This document shows, piece after piece, positions 51,702 through 61,671 of a DNA stretch of 64,000 nt (position 1 is its first letter; each line of letters starts with the position of its first letter). Location of the stretch: positions 2,914,001 through 2,978,000 of the forward strand of contig NZ_CP133020.1 in the NCBI RefSeq assembly GCF_030866825.1. Reading direction: 5' to 3'. Made by a program: the position numbers and the translations under genes. The notes below the pieces were generated by a model. That model worked only from the letters and a program-made list of their open reading frames with translations. It was not told where the DNA came from and ran no database searches. Source of the stretch: Rathayibacter sp. SW19 (GTDB taxonomy: Bacteria > Actinomycetota > Actinomycetes > Actinomycetales > Microbacteriaceae).

Positions 51702-54700
51702 CTACAGTCTCAATCCCGAGCGAGCGGCGCCAGCCCGGCTTGCACGTGATGTCGCGTTATCAACGCTGCTGGAGAGCTGTCGTGCCCGGTCTATCGCTGC
51801 CCGAGCGCGTGCTGCGTCAATGCGCTGCGCAACGTTTTCGGCCGGCGCGCCCAGCGGGCTATCGGTTGTGATGGTGTAACGGTCGCGGTACGCGGCGATG
51901 ATGCGCACTTGAACACGCCATGCCCGGGCCTTTCGTGGATCGCTGGGAGTCTCCCCCAAGCCAGCGACCCATGGCGCGTGGTCGGTGAAGGCTTTGCTGA
52001 CCAAGGCCGCGGCTCGGTGTTCGATCAGGTCGCGGCGTTCATCGAGCGCCTGACGCATATCAGGGGTCACGGGGCCGACAGCTGCGGGGATGAGCCCGGC
52101 GATCAGCCGCGCGGCGCGCCAGGTGCGGCCGCTGCCGGCAGGCCTGGCCGTCGCGCGGGCGACGCGGGCGTGGAGCACCGCTGCGATATCGGCGGCATCA
52201 GCGAACCCGCGTGCGGCGACCAGTCGCGGCAGGAGCGTGTCCACGTTGTGGTGGTCGGCTTCGGCCCTGCGTAGCTGGGCGGTGAGGGGGCCGAACACGT
52301 CGGAGGCGATCGCGGCTTCCGCGTCGGTTTCCGAGAGTCCGGATGTTCGAATCAGTGTGGCCCACCGGTCGTGTTGGGCGGCGGCTGCGATGGTCTCGTA
52401 TTCGGCGGCGAGCTGTCCGATCGACGACCACGCGTCCTGCTCGGTGGTGATCATCTGGTGGGCGGAGGGTTCGGCGCCGACGTGCTGGAGGACCCCGTAG
52501 AGCACGCTGCGGGCGGTCGCGTCCGGGTTGTCGCCGGGGTGCTGGGTCGAGTGGTTGTCGTCAGGCCGGTCGACGGCAACATACGCCGTGTTCGATTCCC
52601 TCCCGCGGGTGAGTGCGACGTAGAGGTTCTCGCGTGTTGTTGTCGGCTCGATCAGTGCGTGGCCGGTGTCGGTGGTGACACCCTGAGCCCGGTACGCGGT
52701 CACGGCGTAGCCAAGATCGACATGCTCGGCCACATACCCGGCCGGCAGCACCAGTTTCCCGCCCCACCTCCTGCCGACTCGGCGCACGGTCAGCGACCCG
52801 TCTACGCGCACCCCGGTGACATGCCAACGCTCACCGTTGCGCACCCAATCCCGGCCCGACCGCAACAGCCGATCGTTGCGGCGGGTGATGACCTCATCGC
52901 CGACGGAGGCGGCGGTCCCGTCACGTAGCCCGACCTGACGGGACGCATCCACCACGCCATCGAGGATGAGGTCGGCGCGGGCCCGCACATTCAGTTCGGT
53001 GACGGCCTGGCCGGTCTCGGCGATCAGGATGGAGGACAACCCGGCTGCCCGGTCGTGCCACCATGCCCTGTACGCGGCCGCGGTCACCTCGTCGGTGTCG
53101 CCGCCGAGGATCCGGCCGTGCCCGTCGTAGCTCTCGATCGCGGCCGTCCGTCCGTGTCGCAGGTCCAGCGATGCGGTCTTCTCCCATTCGTGAGTGAAAC
53201 GGTGCACGTCCACCAACTTGGGGGCGTCGGGGCGGTCGGTGACGAGCATCGCAAATGCTCCGCCCGCGTCGACGGACTGGAGTTGCGCCCAGTCACCGAC
53301 CAGCAGCACCTTCGCCCCGGCCTCGGCGGCCAGTCCAGTGATGCGCTCCAGCGTCAGCGTGCCGGTCAGGGAAGCCTCGTCGATGATGACCAACTGGCCT
53401 GCTGTGAACGTTGTACCGTGGGTGAGGTGGTCTTGCCACCACTTCGCTGTGTTCTCCGTTCCGATACCGAGGTCGTCGGCGAGCACCTGGGCGGCGACCG
53501 CGGAGGGTGCAAGACCGACCACGGAGCCGGCACCGCGTCCGGCCTCCCACACCCGGCGTAGCGCGTGCATCGCGGTTGTCTTGCCCGCACCGGCGGGCCC
53601 GACCAGCAGGTCGAGCACGCGCCCAGATACGGCGACTTCTGCCAGTGCCGCGGCTTGGTCGGTACCGAGCTTCCGGCCATGTCCGTGGGGACGCTCGGTG
53701 ATCCGTTCGACCGTTTCGACAGCCACGGTCGGGCCGCCGGTGTTCCGGCCCAAGGCGAGTAGCCGATCCTCAGCGGCCAGCAAACCCTCCGAGGAGAACA
53801 CCTCCGAATGTCGGGGACGGAACACGCTGGTCCCATCGAGCCGCCGGAACGCAACAGGGCTGGACGCCAACTCCGGTGGGGTCAGGCGCAGCGAGGCTGC
53901 TTCGGCGGCATCGGCGACCATTCCGACGATTTCCTCACGGTCCGGGGTGGTGGCGAACCGCCAGCCCATTGTTTGCCGAGCCACCTCCGCGTACAGGTTC
54001 CAGCGCCGCCACGTCGACCGCTTCTCCCCCACCACCTCCACAACCGACCGACCGAGGTTCGTGATCACGTCCAACGGCACGTCCTCCGCGCGCAGCAGCA
54101 TAGGCTCCGCTCCGACGGTGGCGGTGCGGGCCCAGCCGGTTGCATCCTGCCCAAGCCGGTTGCTTGCGCGGTCCCGCCATTCGGCGGTGAGATCAGCCAG
54201 CGACCGCACCTGCTTGCCCGGACGCGTGCTGAGGGTCGCCTGCTGCCGCAGTCGGATGATCGTCGCCTTCGACGGCCGCCAGCCGTGCACCCGAGCCCAC
54301 TCCTCCACGAGACGACGCGCCTCAACGTCGATATGTCGGGACCGGCTGGAGAACTCGCCAACCAGATTCTCGGGCACCGTGCTGATGGCCCAGCCGGGGT
54401 TGCGGTCGCTACCCCGCTCCCGCAGCACCCACTCCACCCCGAGCGCCCGGCTGAGGTGGTCGGCGAACACCGCCTCATGCAATTCCGACAAGGCCACCAC
54501 GGCGGCGTGCAACGGCCGGCCATCCAGTGAACGCCACTTCCCGTCGAGTACGGTGCGGACCTTGTTGCTGATCACGACATGCGTGTGCAAATGCGGGTCA
54601 CCGGCACGGGAGTCGTAATGATCGAACGCCGTTGCGATCAACCCGCTCACATCCACCTGCGCAACCGCACCATCACGCCCGGTTGCACCGGTCCGGGTGG

Positions 54701-55256
54701 CCGCAACCTCTCGCTCCATGAACGCAACCATCTCTGCAACCGCCGCATGATGCGCACCGACAATCGACTCCTGGGTCCCCGCATCGGCGACCGCCCACAA
54801 CACCGACGCGGACTTCGGGACCGAGAACGTGAAATCAAACCCCGCCACCGCCCGCCGCGCCCCCCGCGCAGCCTCCTCAGCCCCGATCGAAGCGGTTGCC
54901 TCCGCACGCTCGAGAATGTTCAGGCCGGGGTCGAGGGCACCGACCCGCCCGTTGGTCCGCTCGGCGGACGTGTAGGCGGGGTAGGCGCGCCCGAGCGGCT
55001 CCCCCGTGACCGGGTCACGCCCCATCCCGACCAGAAGCTGCAGCTGCACCTCCGAAACCTGATCACCAACGAGGATCTGACCGTCACCAAGCGCACCAAC
55101 ACCGCTGCCCAGCCACCGGCCCGGTGGTGTCCCCGCCTCCGCGTAGTACCGCGTCAACGGAGTCGACAACGACCGGTCACCATCACCAGCCACGACGGTA
55201 CGCAGCAGATACTTGTAACCATCGCCCGCGCTCATCACCCGCATCGAAACCGTCAC
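51702..55256 (-). CDS. MobF-family relaxase/helicase (TraA/TrwC-like)
   Basis: The 1,184-residue protein has the N-terminal TrwC-type relaxase domain. The catalytic tyrosines are Tyr37-Tyr38 in LTRYYAEAG, and the metal-binding triad is in DPHLHTHVVISNKV (about residues 219-232). A RecD-like helicase follows, with Walker A GPAGAGKTTAM at about 551, LVIIDEASLTG (Walker B) and VTAYRAQGVTTDTGHALI. The C-terminus is an alanine- and arginine-rich helical tail. It nicks the transfer origin and unwinds the strand during conjugation. It is full length with no visible defect. A TraG/TraD coupling protein was not found in the window. Confidence 0.92.
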   Translation of the reverse strand: MTVSMRVMSAGDGYKYLLRTVVAGDGDRSLSTPLTRYYAEAGTPPGRWLGSGVGALGDGQILVGDQVSEVQLQLLVGMGRDPVTGEPLGRAYPAYTSAERTNGRVGALDPGLNILERAEATASIGAEEAARGARRAVAGFDFTFSVPKSASVLWAVADAGTQESIVGAHHAAVAEMVAFMEREVAATRTGATGRDGAVAQVDVSGLIATAFDHYDSRAGDPHLHTHVVISNKVRTVLDGKWRSLDGRPLHAAVVALSELHEAVFADHLSRALGVEWVLRERGSDRNPGWAISTVPENLVGEFSSRSRHIDVEARRLVEEWARVHGWRPSKATIIRLRQQATLSTRPGKQVRSLADLTAEWRDRASNRLGQDATGWARTATVGAEPMLLRAEDVPLDVITNLGRSVVEVVGEKRSTWRRWNLYAEVARQTMGWRFATTPDREEIVGMVADAAEAASLRLTPPELASSPVAFRRLDGTSVFRPRHSEVFSSEGLLAAEDRLLALGRNTGGPTVAVETVERITERPHGHGRKLGTDQAAALAEVAVSGRVLDLLVGPAGAGKTTAMHALRRVWEAGRGAGSVVGLAPSAVAAQVLADDLGIGTENTAKWWQDHLTHGTTFTAGQLVIIDEASLTGTLTLERITGLAAEAGAKVLLVGDWAQLQSVDAGGAFAMLVTDRPDAPKLVDVHRFTHEWEKTASLDLRHGRTAAIESYDGHGRILGGDTDEVTAAAYRAWWHDRAAGLSSILIAETGQAVTELNVRARADLILDGVVDASRQVGLRDGTAASVGDEVITRRNDRLLRSGRDWVRNGERWHVTGVRVDGSLTVRRVGRRWGGKLVLPAGYVAEHVDLGYAVTAYRAQGVTTDTGHALIEPTTTRENLYVALTRGRESNTAYVAVDRPDDNHSTQHPGDNPDATARSVLYGVLQHVGAEPSAHQMITTEQDAWSSIGQLAAEYETIAAAAQHDRWATLIRTSGLSETDAEAAIASDVFGPLTAQLRRAEADHHNVDTLLPRLVAARGFADAADIAAVLHARVARATARPAGSGRTWRAARLIAGLIPAAVGPVTPDMRQALDERRDLIEHRAAALVSKAFTDHAPWVAGLGETPSDPRKARAWRVQVRIIAAYRDRYTITTDSPLGAPAENVAQRIDAARARAAIDRARQLSSSVDNATSRASRAGAARSGLRL

Positions 55257-55838
55257 CGAGACACCTCCCCTTACGAAACAGGTAAGCCGCTCCGCCCAGT
55301 GGCGTCAGGCGCGCTTCGTCACGGCTTTGCCCTCGATCTGCAAGAAGCGTGGCAACTCGATCGGTCTCGTGGTTCGGATTCTTGACCAGTAGGCGACGGA
55401 GCTGCCAATCTGCGCCGTCAACGACTTCGGCTCATTGATAGCGGCACGGTCGGGAGCAAGTCGAGGTCATCGATATTCGGCGAGTCCGTGACAGCAGTGA
55501 CGCAAATAACGACGAACACGTCGCCGCGGACACTAGAGAAACAACCACGCCGCGCGAGTCCGGCAACTGATCGAGCAGGATCCGTCAGCTGCGGGTGATT
55601 GCGCCCCGAAGGAGATTCTGGATTGTGGCACTCCCCTCTGGCGTGCGCGCATCGAAGCGCCCCGCAAGACGCCCTGATCAAAGAGTCGACGGAACTTGTT
55701 GAGAGAAGTCTCTGTCGCGGGGCGAAGTGCGAGTGACGGCGGCCCAATCGCTGTCCGCCACCCTGTGCTGGTGATCCTGGCGCACCTGATCATCAGTGAG
55801 CCCCACCGCTCGACAGTCAGGCGACAGGAGTTGCGCAG
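55257..55838. other. Non-coding region between relaxase and ArdC-like genes, possible transfer origin
   Basis: The two flanking genes diverge here and no gene is supported in the 582 bases. An inverted repeat, GCGCCCCGC near 55657-55665 and GCGGGGCGA near 55715-55723, and short palindromes such as CCGCGG are present. Transfer origins commonly lie beside the relaxase gene, so this is the best candidate. No known nic sequence was recognised. Confidence 0.4.
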
Positions 55839-56927
55839 ATGACAACAGTTGACGACACACGTGCGGAACGCGACGCGAAGCTTGACGCGCTGCACGAGCA
55901 ACTGGTTGGCGCCGTCGAGAATCTGGTGACCGGCGAGGATTGGGGCCTGGCTCTGGAGTTCGCCGCGCGGTTCCGGTCACGGTCGTTCAACAACACGTTA
56001 TTGATCTGGATGCAGCACTTGTCGGCGTTCGAGGCCGGGCGTGTGCCCGATCCGGTGCCGACATACGTTGCGGGATTCAAGCAGTGGCAATCGCTGGGTC
56101 GCTCTGTGCTGAAGGGCCAGTCCGGGTACGTGATTCAGGCGCCGGTCACCGCCCGGTTCGCGACCGCAACACCGCTACGCGCTGAATCGTGGCGTCGCCT
56201 TGCACGCTTGGAGAAGCCACGCTCTGGTGAAGCCGTACGGTCGAAGATGATCGGGGTGCGGCCGGCATACGTGTGGGATGTGTCACAGACGACGGGTGAT
56301 CCGGTGCCCGAGCGGCCACGCCCGACCCTGTTGGAAGGCGAAGCGCCGGCTGGGCTCTGGGACGGACTGGCCGACCTCATTCATGCGCACGGGTTCACGC
56401 TGCTGTCCGTGCCACACGAGGGCATGATCGGTGGCGCGAACGGCGTCACGGATTACACCGCTCTCACGGTGGCGGTGCGTGAGAACATGGACGCCGCCGC
56501 GCAGGTCAAGACCCTCGCCCATGAGCTGGCCCATGTCATGTTGCACGGCCCGAACAATGCCGATGCACTGGCGCATCGCGGAATCGACGAAGTTGAGGCC
56601 GAGTCTGTCGCGCTGATGATCGGTGCCGCTCACGGGCTAGATACCTCCAATTACACTATCCCGTACGTCTCGTCGTGGGCGTCTTCGGTAGATGGAAAAT
56701 CACCGGTGGAGGTCGTGCAAGCCACCGGCGCGCGGGTGCGAGCGACAGCTGTGAAAATCCTCGATGCCCTGCCAACCGTACAGATCGGTAACGGCGACCC
56801 ACCGGGGCTCATCCGCGAGACAGCGCGTCGCGCCGCTGAGCCTGTCGGGCCCTCGCGGTCAATACCCGCGCTGGACCAGGGGTCGCATTCACGGGCAGTC
56901 GTGCGGTCCGGGGCGAGGACCTTGTGA
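55839..56927 (+). CDS. ArdC-like antirestriction/metallopeptidase protein
   Basis: The 362-residue protein has an N-terminal ArdC-type single-stranded DNA binding domain (FAARFRSRSFNNTLLIWMQHL, then VAGFKQWQSLGRSVLKGQSGYVIQAPV). A C-terminal IrrE-type zinc peptidase domain follows, with the motif TLAHELAHVMLHG and the downstream glutamate in EVEAESVALMIGAAHGLD. ArdC proteins protect incoming single-stranded plasmid DNA in the recipient. A leading-region position just divergent from the relaxase fits this. Its TGA overlaps the ATG of the primase gene (TGATG). Confidence 0.85.
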   Translation: MTTVDDTRAERDAKLDALHEQLVGAVENLVTGEDWGLALEFAARFRSRSFNNTLLIWMQHLSAFEAGRVPDPVPTYVAGFKQWQSLGRSVLKGQSGYVIQAPVTARFATATPLRAESWRRLARLEKPRSGEAVRSKMIGVRPAYVWDVSQTTGDPVPERPRPTLLEGEAPAGLWDGLADLIHAHGFTLLSVPHEGMIGGANGVTDYTALTVAVRENMDAAAQVKTLAHELAHVMLHGPNNADALAHRGIDEVEAESVALMIGAAHGLDTSNYTIPYVSSWASSVDGKSPVEVVQATGARVRATAVKILDALPTVQIGNGDPPGLIRETARRAAEPVGPSRSIPALDQGSHSRAVVRSGARTL

Positions 56928-57817
56928 TGGACGCGGTACAACTGCTCACGTCGGTTGCCGGACTGCAGCTGCCGGAAGCCGCGAGAGAGTTCGCGTCGGC
57001 GGGTGTGGCGGTGTTCGCGTGCGTGCCCGGCAGTAAACGTCCGCTGACGTCACACGGCTTTCACGATGCAAGCGTGAACCCAAGGCTGGTTGCTGACTGG
57101 TGGGCGCGCTGGCCGGAGGCGAACATTGGCCTGCCCACCGGCGGAGACCGAGTGGATGTCGTCGACATCGACGTGCACGGGCCGGTGTCGGGATTCGTCG
57201 GATTCGAGCGCGCCCGCCGCGCCGGACTCGTTGAAGGGTGGGCGGCGCTCGTGCGCACGCCGTCGGGCGGCGTCCATGCCTACTATCCGGCAGACCCTGC
57301 CCACCCCCAGCCCTCATGGCAGGCAGCAGCTGTGGGCGTCGACTTTCGAGGCAACCGCGGATACGTTATCGCGCCGCCCTCGATCATCACCAGCGAGGGT
57401 CGATCCGTCACGTATGAGCTGATCACCACCGCGAGGTCGGCACCGGTGCCGACGGATGCTGTGGCATTACGCAACTTCCTCGATCCCCGTCCGTCCCGTG
57501 CTTCCGCACCAACTCACGCGATCCGCGTGGGGACCGACGCGGAGCGGCTGTCGGCTTGGGTGGCCTCTCGCGGCGAGGGCGAACGCAACCAGGCACTTTT
57601 CTGGGCGGCGTGCCGCCTGGCCGAGGCCGGCACCGAGCCCGAGGCCACACGGCAGGCTCTCGGCCCTGCTGCGAGGCGCATAGGACTGCCAGACGTAGAG
57701 GTGACCGCGACAATCCGCTCGGCCTACCGCCGCGCAAAAGGCGTTGCGCTAACGAGTGGGCCAGTTGAGGCGCGCCGACCGGTGGCGAGGCCTCCCATCG
57801 GGCAGATACACTCGTGA
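56927..57817 (+). CDS. Bifunctional DNA primase/polymerase (prim-pol domain)
   Basis: The 296-residue protein opens with AREFASAGVAVFACVPGSKRPLTSHGFHDAS, DWWARWPEANIGLPTG and VDVVDIDVHG, the prim-pol signature with its catalytic aspartates. VRTPSGGVHAYY and GVDFRGNRGYVIAPPS follow, completing the active site. A short helical C-terminal part (EGERNQALFWAACRLAEAG) resembles the PriCT type. No helicase domain is fused. It probably primes replication of the mobile element. Its stop overlaps the GTG of the next gene. Confidence 0.87.
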   Translation: MDAVQLLTSVAGLQLPEAAREFASAGVAVFACVPGSKRPLTSHGFHDASVNPRLVADWWARWPEANIGLPTGGDRVDVVDIDVHGPVSGFVGFERARRAGLVEGWAALVRTPSGGVHAYYPADPAHPQPSWQAAAVGVDFRGNRGYVIAPPSIITSEGRSVTYELITTARSAPVPTDAVALRNFLDPRPSRASAPTHAIRVGTDAERLSAWVASRGEGERNQALFWAACRLAEAGTEPEATRQALGPAARRIGLPDVEVTATIRSAYRRAKGVALTSGPVEARRPVARPPIGQIHS

Positions 57818-58464
57818 ACCGCGGGATCACAGCGCGACGCGGTGGCCGCTTGGCGGTGACGACCGCAGTCGCCGGGACGGTGTTCATCGCCGCCGGCGCG
57901 TTCTGGCTGTCGTTCACCGCGCTGTCGGATCTCGCCGAACGCTCGGGCATCTCCAGCAGACAGGCCTGGGCGTGGCCGTTGATCGTGGACGGGATAATCG
58001 TGGTAGCGACCGTCTCGGTGGTGGCCCTCGACGAGCAGCACACCGCCTGGTATCCGTGGCTTCTCCTGATGGCTGGTGCCCTCGTGTCGGTGACGGCGAA
58101 TGCTCTCCACGCTGTTGTGTCAGCAGATGCCGATGTTCCTGGCGCGCTGGCGGCGTCAGTTGCCGCGGTACCCCCGCTCGTGTTGCTGGCGATTACGCAC
58201 CTGACTGTCATTCTCACCCGCCCCGTACCGGGGCTCCCCGCCACAGAGGGTGCCGGCAGCGCCTCAGCTGCGGATACAGAGTTTGCTGGCGCACCCGTGC
58301 GGAGAGAGCTTGCTGAGCTTCTGCACGCAGAAGGGTTGTCGAACAAGGCCATCGCGCGGACAACCGGTGTACACCCTTCGACGGTGGGCCGGTGGCTGGC
58401 CTCATCTGCGCCGACCGCCCTCGAGACTACCGATATCGCGAACGATGTGGCGAGTCACACATAA
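57814..58464 (+). CDS. DUF2637 membrane protein with a C-terminal helix-turn-helix
   Basis: The 216-residue protein has four membrane helices (for example AVTTAVAGTVFIAAGAFWLSF and WAWPLIVDGIIVVATVSVVAL) in the DUF2637 pattern. A soluble end contains ELLHAEGLSNKAIARTTGVHPSTVGRWL, a helix-turn-helix. DUF2637 proteins are common on actinobacterial plasmids and are thought to link the membrane to transfer or maintenance, but this is not established. The GTG start overlaps the primase stop. Confidence 0.82.
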   Translation: MNRGITARRGGRLAVTTAVAGTVFIAAGAFWLSFTALSDLAERSGISSRQAWAWPLIVDGIIVVATVSVVALDEQHTAWYPWLLLMAGALVSVTANALHAVVSADADVPGALAASVAAVPPLVLLAITHLTVILTRPVPGLPATEGAGSASAADTEFAGAPVRRELAELLHAEGLSNKAIARTTGVHPSTVGRWLASSAPTALETTDIANDVASHT

Positions 58465-58587
58465 ACGACACCCGAGAACGAGAAACCGCACCGGCGGTCG
58501 AGCCGAGGTAGAGCCGCACCGGGTCACGTCAACGTGCGCGGCTGTGGGAAGTGCGTGCACACCTGTCTGTCAGGAGGTGGGTCGCGT

Positions 58588-59475
58588 ATGTGTGACGATG
58601 ATGATTCGTGCGCCGGGTTCGAGACCTCCGAGGGCCTGCGAGATCTGCTGAACCGGTTGCACGCTGCCGGGTGTGACACGTGGCAGCACAACCCCGAAGT
58701 CGCGGCTTTGATGACACACGCAGCCAACCGGTATGCGGCATTGGCGCGCAAGCACGGGCTGGACCCGTGGGAAGCTGCCGCCGCCGCATTCGAGGCGATG
58801 CGCACCCAGGCCGTCCGGACAGCCGATGACCCGTGGGCTGTGGTAACCCGTGCCGTGCAGGTGACCATGATCGCCGAGGAACGCGGCAACGGGCTGCTGT
58901 GCTCAACGGATCAGGCCCGACGCTCGAAATACTCGGTGTTCCACGATGCCGAACGGTTCAGTGACCGAGAGAACCCCCTGCCCGACTACCACCCCGCATT
59001 CCACATCAACCCCGACGACGAGGACACGGATACCGCGAACGATCCCACCGGCAGCGCACCTCGTAATGGTCGATCGCGCGGTGACGAGTCGGCGGCCGTC
59101 GCTACGGCGGTCGAAGACATCACCGGCTTGTTCAGCGCGCTCGGCTGGCCGACGGCGGCCGCGCGGACAGCAATCGAGTACGTCTGTGGCCGCCTGGCCG
59201 CGGCCACCTCACGGGCTAGCGCGCATGAGTCGCTACGTCGGGACCGCCACGCCCGCGCCCTCCTCGACCTGCCCGCGGAATCCTGGAACGCGCTGCTGCG
59301 GGTCGTGCTCGGCCACCCCGACCCGGACCGTGCTCACACCTCTGTCGGACGCGGGGTACTTTTGAGGCTTCTGGTCGGGGAACCGGTACACGCGCTGCTG
59401 GCTGATGATGACCTTGTCCTCAGCATCAGCTTGTCGGCACCCTCGCAAGCGTTCGGTGGCGACCGGCATGAGTGA
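58588..59475 (+). CDS. Plasmid-associated protein of unknown function
   Basis: The 295-residue protein is mostly helical and acidic, with DPWEAAAAAFEAMRTQAVRTADDPWAVVTRAVQVTMIAEE and SWNALLRVVLGHPDPDRAHTSVGRGVLLRLLVGE. The ATG is chosen because AGGAGGTGGGTCGCGT precedes it. It overlaps the ParB gene by eight bases, so it may be a partition or replication partner. The pattern of a helical protein upstream of a ParB-domain protein recurs on actinobacterial plasmids. I cannot name the family. Confidence 0.65.
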   Translation: MCDDDDSCAGFETSEGLRDLLNRLHAAGCDTWQHNPEVAALMTHAANRYAALARKHGLDPWEAAAAAFEAMRTQAVRTADDPWAVVTRAVQVTMIAEERGNGLLCSTDQARRSKYSVFHDAERFSDRENPLPDYHPAFHINPDDEDTDTANDPTGSAPRNGRSRGDESAAVATAVEDITGLFSALGWPTAAARTAIEYVCGRLAAATSRASAHESLRRDRHARALLDLPAESWNALLRVVLGHPDPDRAHTSVGRGVLLRLLVGEPVHALLADDDLVLSISLSAPSQAFGGDRHE

Positions 59476-60532
59476 CTCGTCCGGGGCGGTCGAGCTGGAG
59501 CGCGCAATCGGCTCCATCGTGGTCGGGACCAGGCACCGCCGTGACCTCGGTGACATCGACGCCCTCGTGGCATCCATCGAACGTGAGGGGCTGCTCCAAC
59601 CCATCACCGTCACCCCGGACGGGGTGCTGGTCTGTGGTGCTCGCCGACTTGCCGCCCTGGCCCGACTCGGCATCAAGACCACGAACGTGTGGGTGCGATC
59701 GGGGATCTCCGACCGGCTGGCCCAACTGATGGCCGAACAGGACGACAACATCCTGCACAAACCGCTGACCCAGACCGAAGCGGCCGCACTGTATCGGGAA
59801 CTGAAGGACCTCATCGCCGAGGATGCCACCCGACGTCAAGAAGCCACCCGATTCGGGACGGACAGGCAAAACTCCCGGTCATACGATGCCGCCACCGTGG
59901 CGGGGCCACTGGCCGGTGACACCAGAAGCCAGGCAGCACTCATGATTACCGGCCGCAATTCCTACACCAGCCTGGAGCGCATCAACGAGCTGCAACGCCT
60001 GGCCGGCGACCCCGCCCAGCCAGACGCAATCCGCGATCACGCCACGGCCCAACTTGAGGCGATCGATGCAGGCGGGTCGATCACGGCGGCGCAGCAGCGA
60101 CTCCACGCCGCGCAATCCCTGGCAGTACTCGACGCACTCGCCGCTGACACCACCCAGCCCAATGGCATCCGCGAGGCCGCTTCAGCTGGTGCGGCACGGG
60201 TGCGTGTGCTCGAAACCACGGTTCGTACGGATGATCTGGAGCGCCTAGCTCGCCTTGCACTAGAACGCGCAAAAACCGCGACCAAGACGCGCATGGCAAA
60301 CCGAGGTCGTCCCATGCGGCTCGATGGTGAGCCGGTGCGACACAGCTTGCGATCGTTCGTGCTGATCTGGGACGACCTGGACGATTGGTGGACCCACTAC
60401 GACCCGGCCGAGGTCGGCCCCATCCTCACCGACGATCAATGGTCACGATTCGAAGCCAGCGTTGCCGCCACGACCGACTTCGCCGCCGCGGCGCGCATCG
60501 CCCGGTATGGCGGCCCACGCGCCACCGCCTGA
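59468..60532 (+). CDS. parB: ParB-domain partition or nuclease-like protein
   Basis: The 354-residue protein has an N-terminal ParB domain: IVVGTRHRRDLGDIDALVASIEREGLLQPITVTPDGVLVCGARRLAALARLG, with the GxRxR nucleotide-binding box. A helical region with TQTEAAALYRELKDL and SQAALMITGRNSYTSLERINEL, a helix-turn-helix-like part, follows. The C-terminus contains FVLIWDDLDDWWTHYDP. No ParA gene is in the window, so it may act in regulation or replication rather than as half of a ParAB pair. It overlaps the upstream gene. Confidence 0.82.
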   Translation: MSDSSGAVELERAIGSIVVGTRHRRDLGDIDALVASIEREGLLQPITVTPDGVLVCGARRLAALARLGIKTTNVWVRSGISDRLAQLMAEQDDNILHKPLTQTEAAALYRELKDLIAEDATRRQEATRFGTDRQNSRSYDAATVAGPLAGDTRSQAALMITGRNSYTSLERINELQRLAGDPAQPDAIRDHATAQLEAIDAGGSITAAQQRLHAAQSLAVLDALAADTTQPNGIREAASAGAARVRVLETTVRTDDLERLARLALERAKTATKTRMANRGRPMRLDGEPVRHSLRSFVLIWDDLDDWWTHYDPAEVGPILTDDQWSRFEASVAATTDFAAAARIARYGGPRATA

Positions 60533-60808
60533 ACCACGATCTCCTGTTGTGTTCCGAGCATACGCACCGCCGCTGTCTTTCCCTGCGGTCTTCGGAGGAT
60601 GACCTTGTGGTGCACACGCCGGCATCATTCCAACCAGGTAGGGCCTCCCTACGACGTCCCGGGTCTCGGAATGCCAGACAGGGAGGCAATCATCATGCGG
60701 AGCGCCGGTGCGATCTGATCTGCAACAGCGACGCCGACCATCTGACGATATCGGTGCGGGTGCGTGGTGTGTACCTGCCCGGCGAAGTCAATTCGTTAGG
60801 GAGGACTC
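60533..60808. other. Gap after parB, small coding frames possible
   Basis: A 39-codon frame from an ATG at about 60604 and a frame ending LTISVRVRGVYLPGEVNSLGR were seen. Neither has a good start with a ribosome binding site. A promoter for the following operon is likely here. GGGAGGACTC at the end is the ribosome binding site of the next gene. Confidence 0.3.
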
Positions 60809-61651
60809 ATGCCCACTTTCCATGACCCGGTCGCCGACGGGGAGGCGACTCGGCAGGCGCTGCACGGACTTGCTCACGCTACACGCAGCTTCGATGACCC
60901 ATCCGACACCTCCGCGGTCATCGGCGATCTGCTGGCCGGAGTTCAATCATTGCACCAGGCGCTCGAACAGCTCGCAAGCACTCACCTGAGTCACCGGGCA
61001 CGAGCGTTCGACGATCATGGCAATCACCCGGCTGGCGCGCATGCGGCACTGGCTGCTGCAGACGAACTGAGGCAGGCCGGCACACTGCTGGACACGGTGG
61101 AGGCGCGGCTGGATCGGGCTGCCCAGTACTCGGGTGCCATCGCTTGGCACCCAACGCACCCCGGAGGCCGCGACGCGGAGCAGCGGTGGGTCAGCGTGGT
61201 GTTTCTCCAGGGCGAGGAAGCGGACGCCGTTCTGGAAATCGTCGACCGAGATGGCCCGGACGCGGCGATCACGCACCTGGCCGGATGGGACTGCGGAGAC
61301 GAGACCACTCAGGCGGCGATGGTCAACGGGTACGTCTACGACACCCCACCCTCCGGCGCTCTGGACCGGGAGGTGACACGCGGCGAGTATGTCCTGACCT
61401 ACAACCAGTCCCTCGGGCACGTGAGTCTGCTCCGCCAGTTGTCGACACCGTCGGACCCTGCGCTCCGCGAGGATCACCTCCAGGCGGTCAAGGCCGTCGT
61501 CAACCGTCCCGCCCAGCCCACCCCTGACATCGGAGGGTCACAACGGCAAAGCGCGGCCAAAGTCGAAAAGAGTCCGCGTGGCACAAGCGGTTCGGAGTGG
61601 TTTGCGCCATCGCACCGTTCCGCGCCGTCCGGGCGAAGCTTGTCAATGTGA
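60809..61651 (+). CDS. Two-part plasmid protein of unknown function
   Basis: The 280-residue protein seems to join two units. Residues 1-115 are a helical unit with a histidine- and alanine-rich sequence (LAHATRSFDDPSDTSAVIGDLLAGVQSLHQALEQL) ending at AIAWHP. Residues 120-215 form a beta-rich unit with WVSVVFLQGEEADAVLEIVDRDGPDAAITHLAGWD and VLTYNQSLGHVSLLRQL. The tail is basic and disordered. Both units look like proteins normally encoded separately on actinobacterial plasmids, so this may be a natural fusion. GGGAGGACTC precedes the ATG. Confidence 0.62.
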   Translation: MPTFHDPVADGEATRQALHGLAHATRSFDDPSDTSAVIGDLLAGVQSLHQALEQLASTHLSHRARAFDDHGNHPAGAHAALAAADELRQAGTLLDTVEARLDRAAQYSGAIAWHPTHPGGRDAEQRWVSVVFLQGEEADAVLEIVDRDGPDAAITHLAGWDCGDETTQAAMVNGYVYDTPPSGALDREVTRGEYVLTYNQSLGHVSLLRQLSTPSDPALREDHLQAVKAVVNRPAQPTPDIGGSQRQSAAKVEKSPRGTSGSEWFAPSHRSAPSGRSLSM

Positions 61652-61671
61652 CAGAAAATCAAGGTGGGCGG

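Noticed and set aside
60385..60825. Open frame overlapping the end of parB and the start of the next gene
   Set aside because: It overlaps two better supported genes and has no ribosome binding site. Only its last 35 residues look protein-like.
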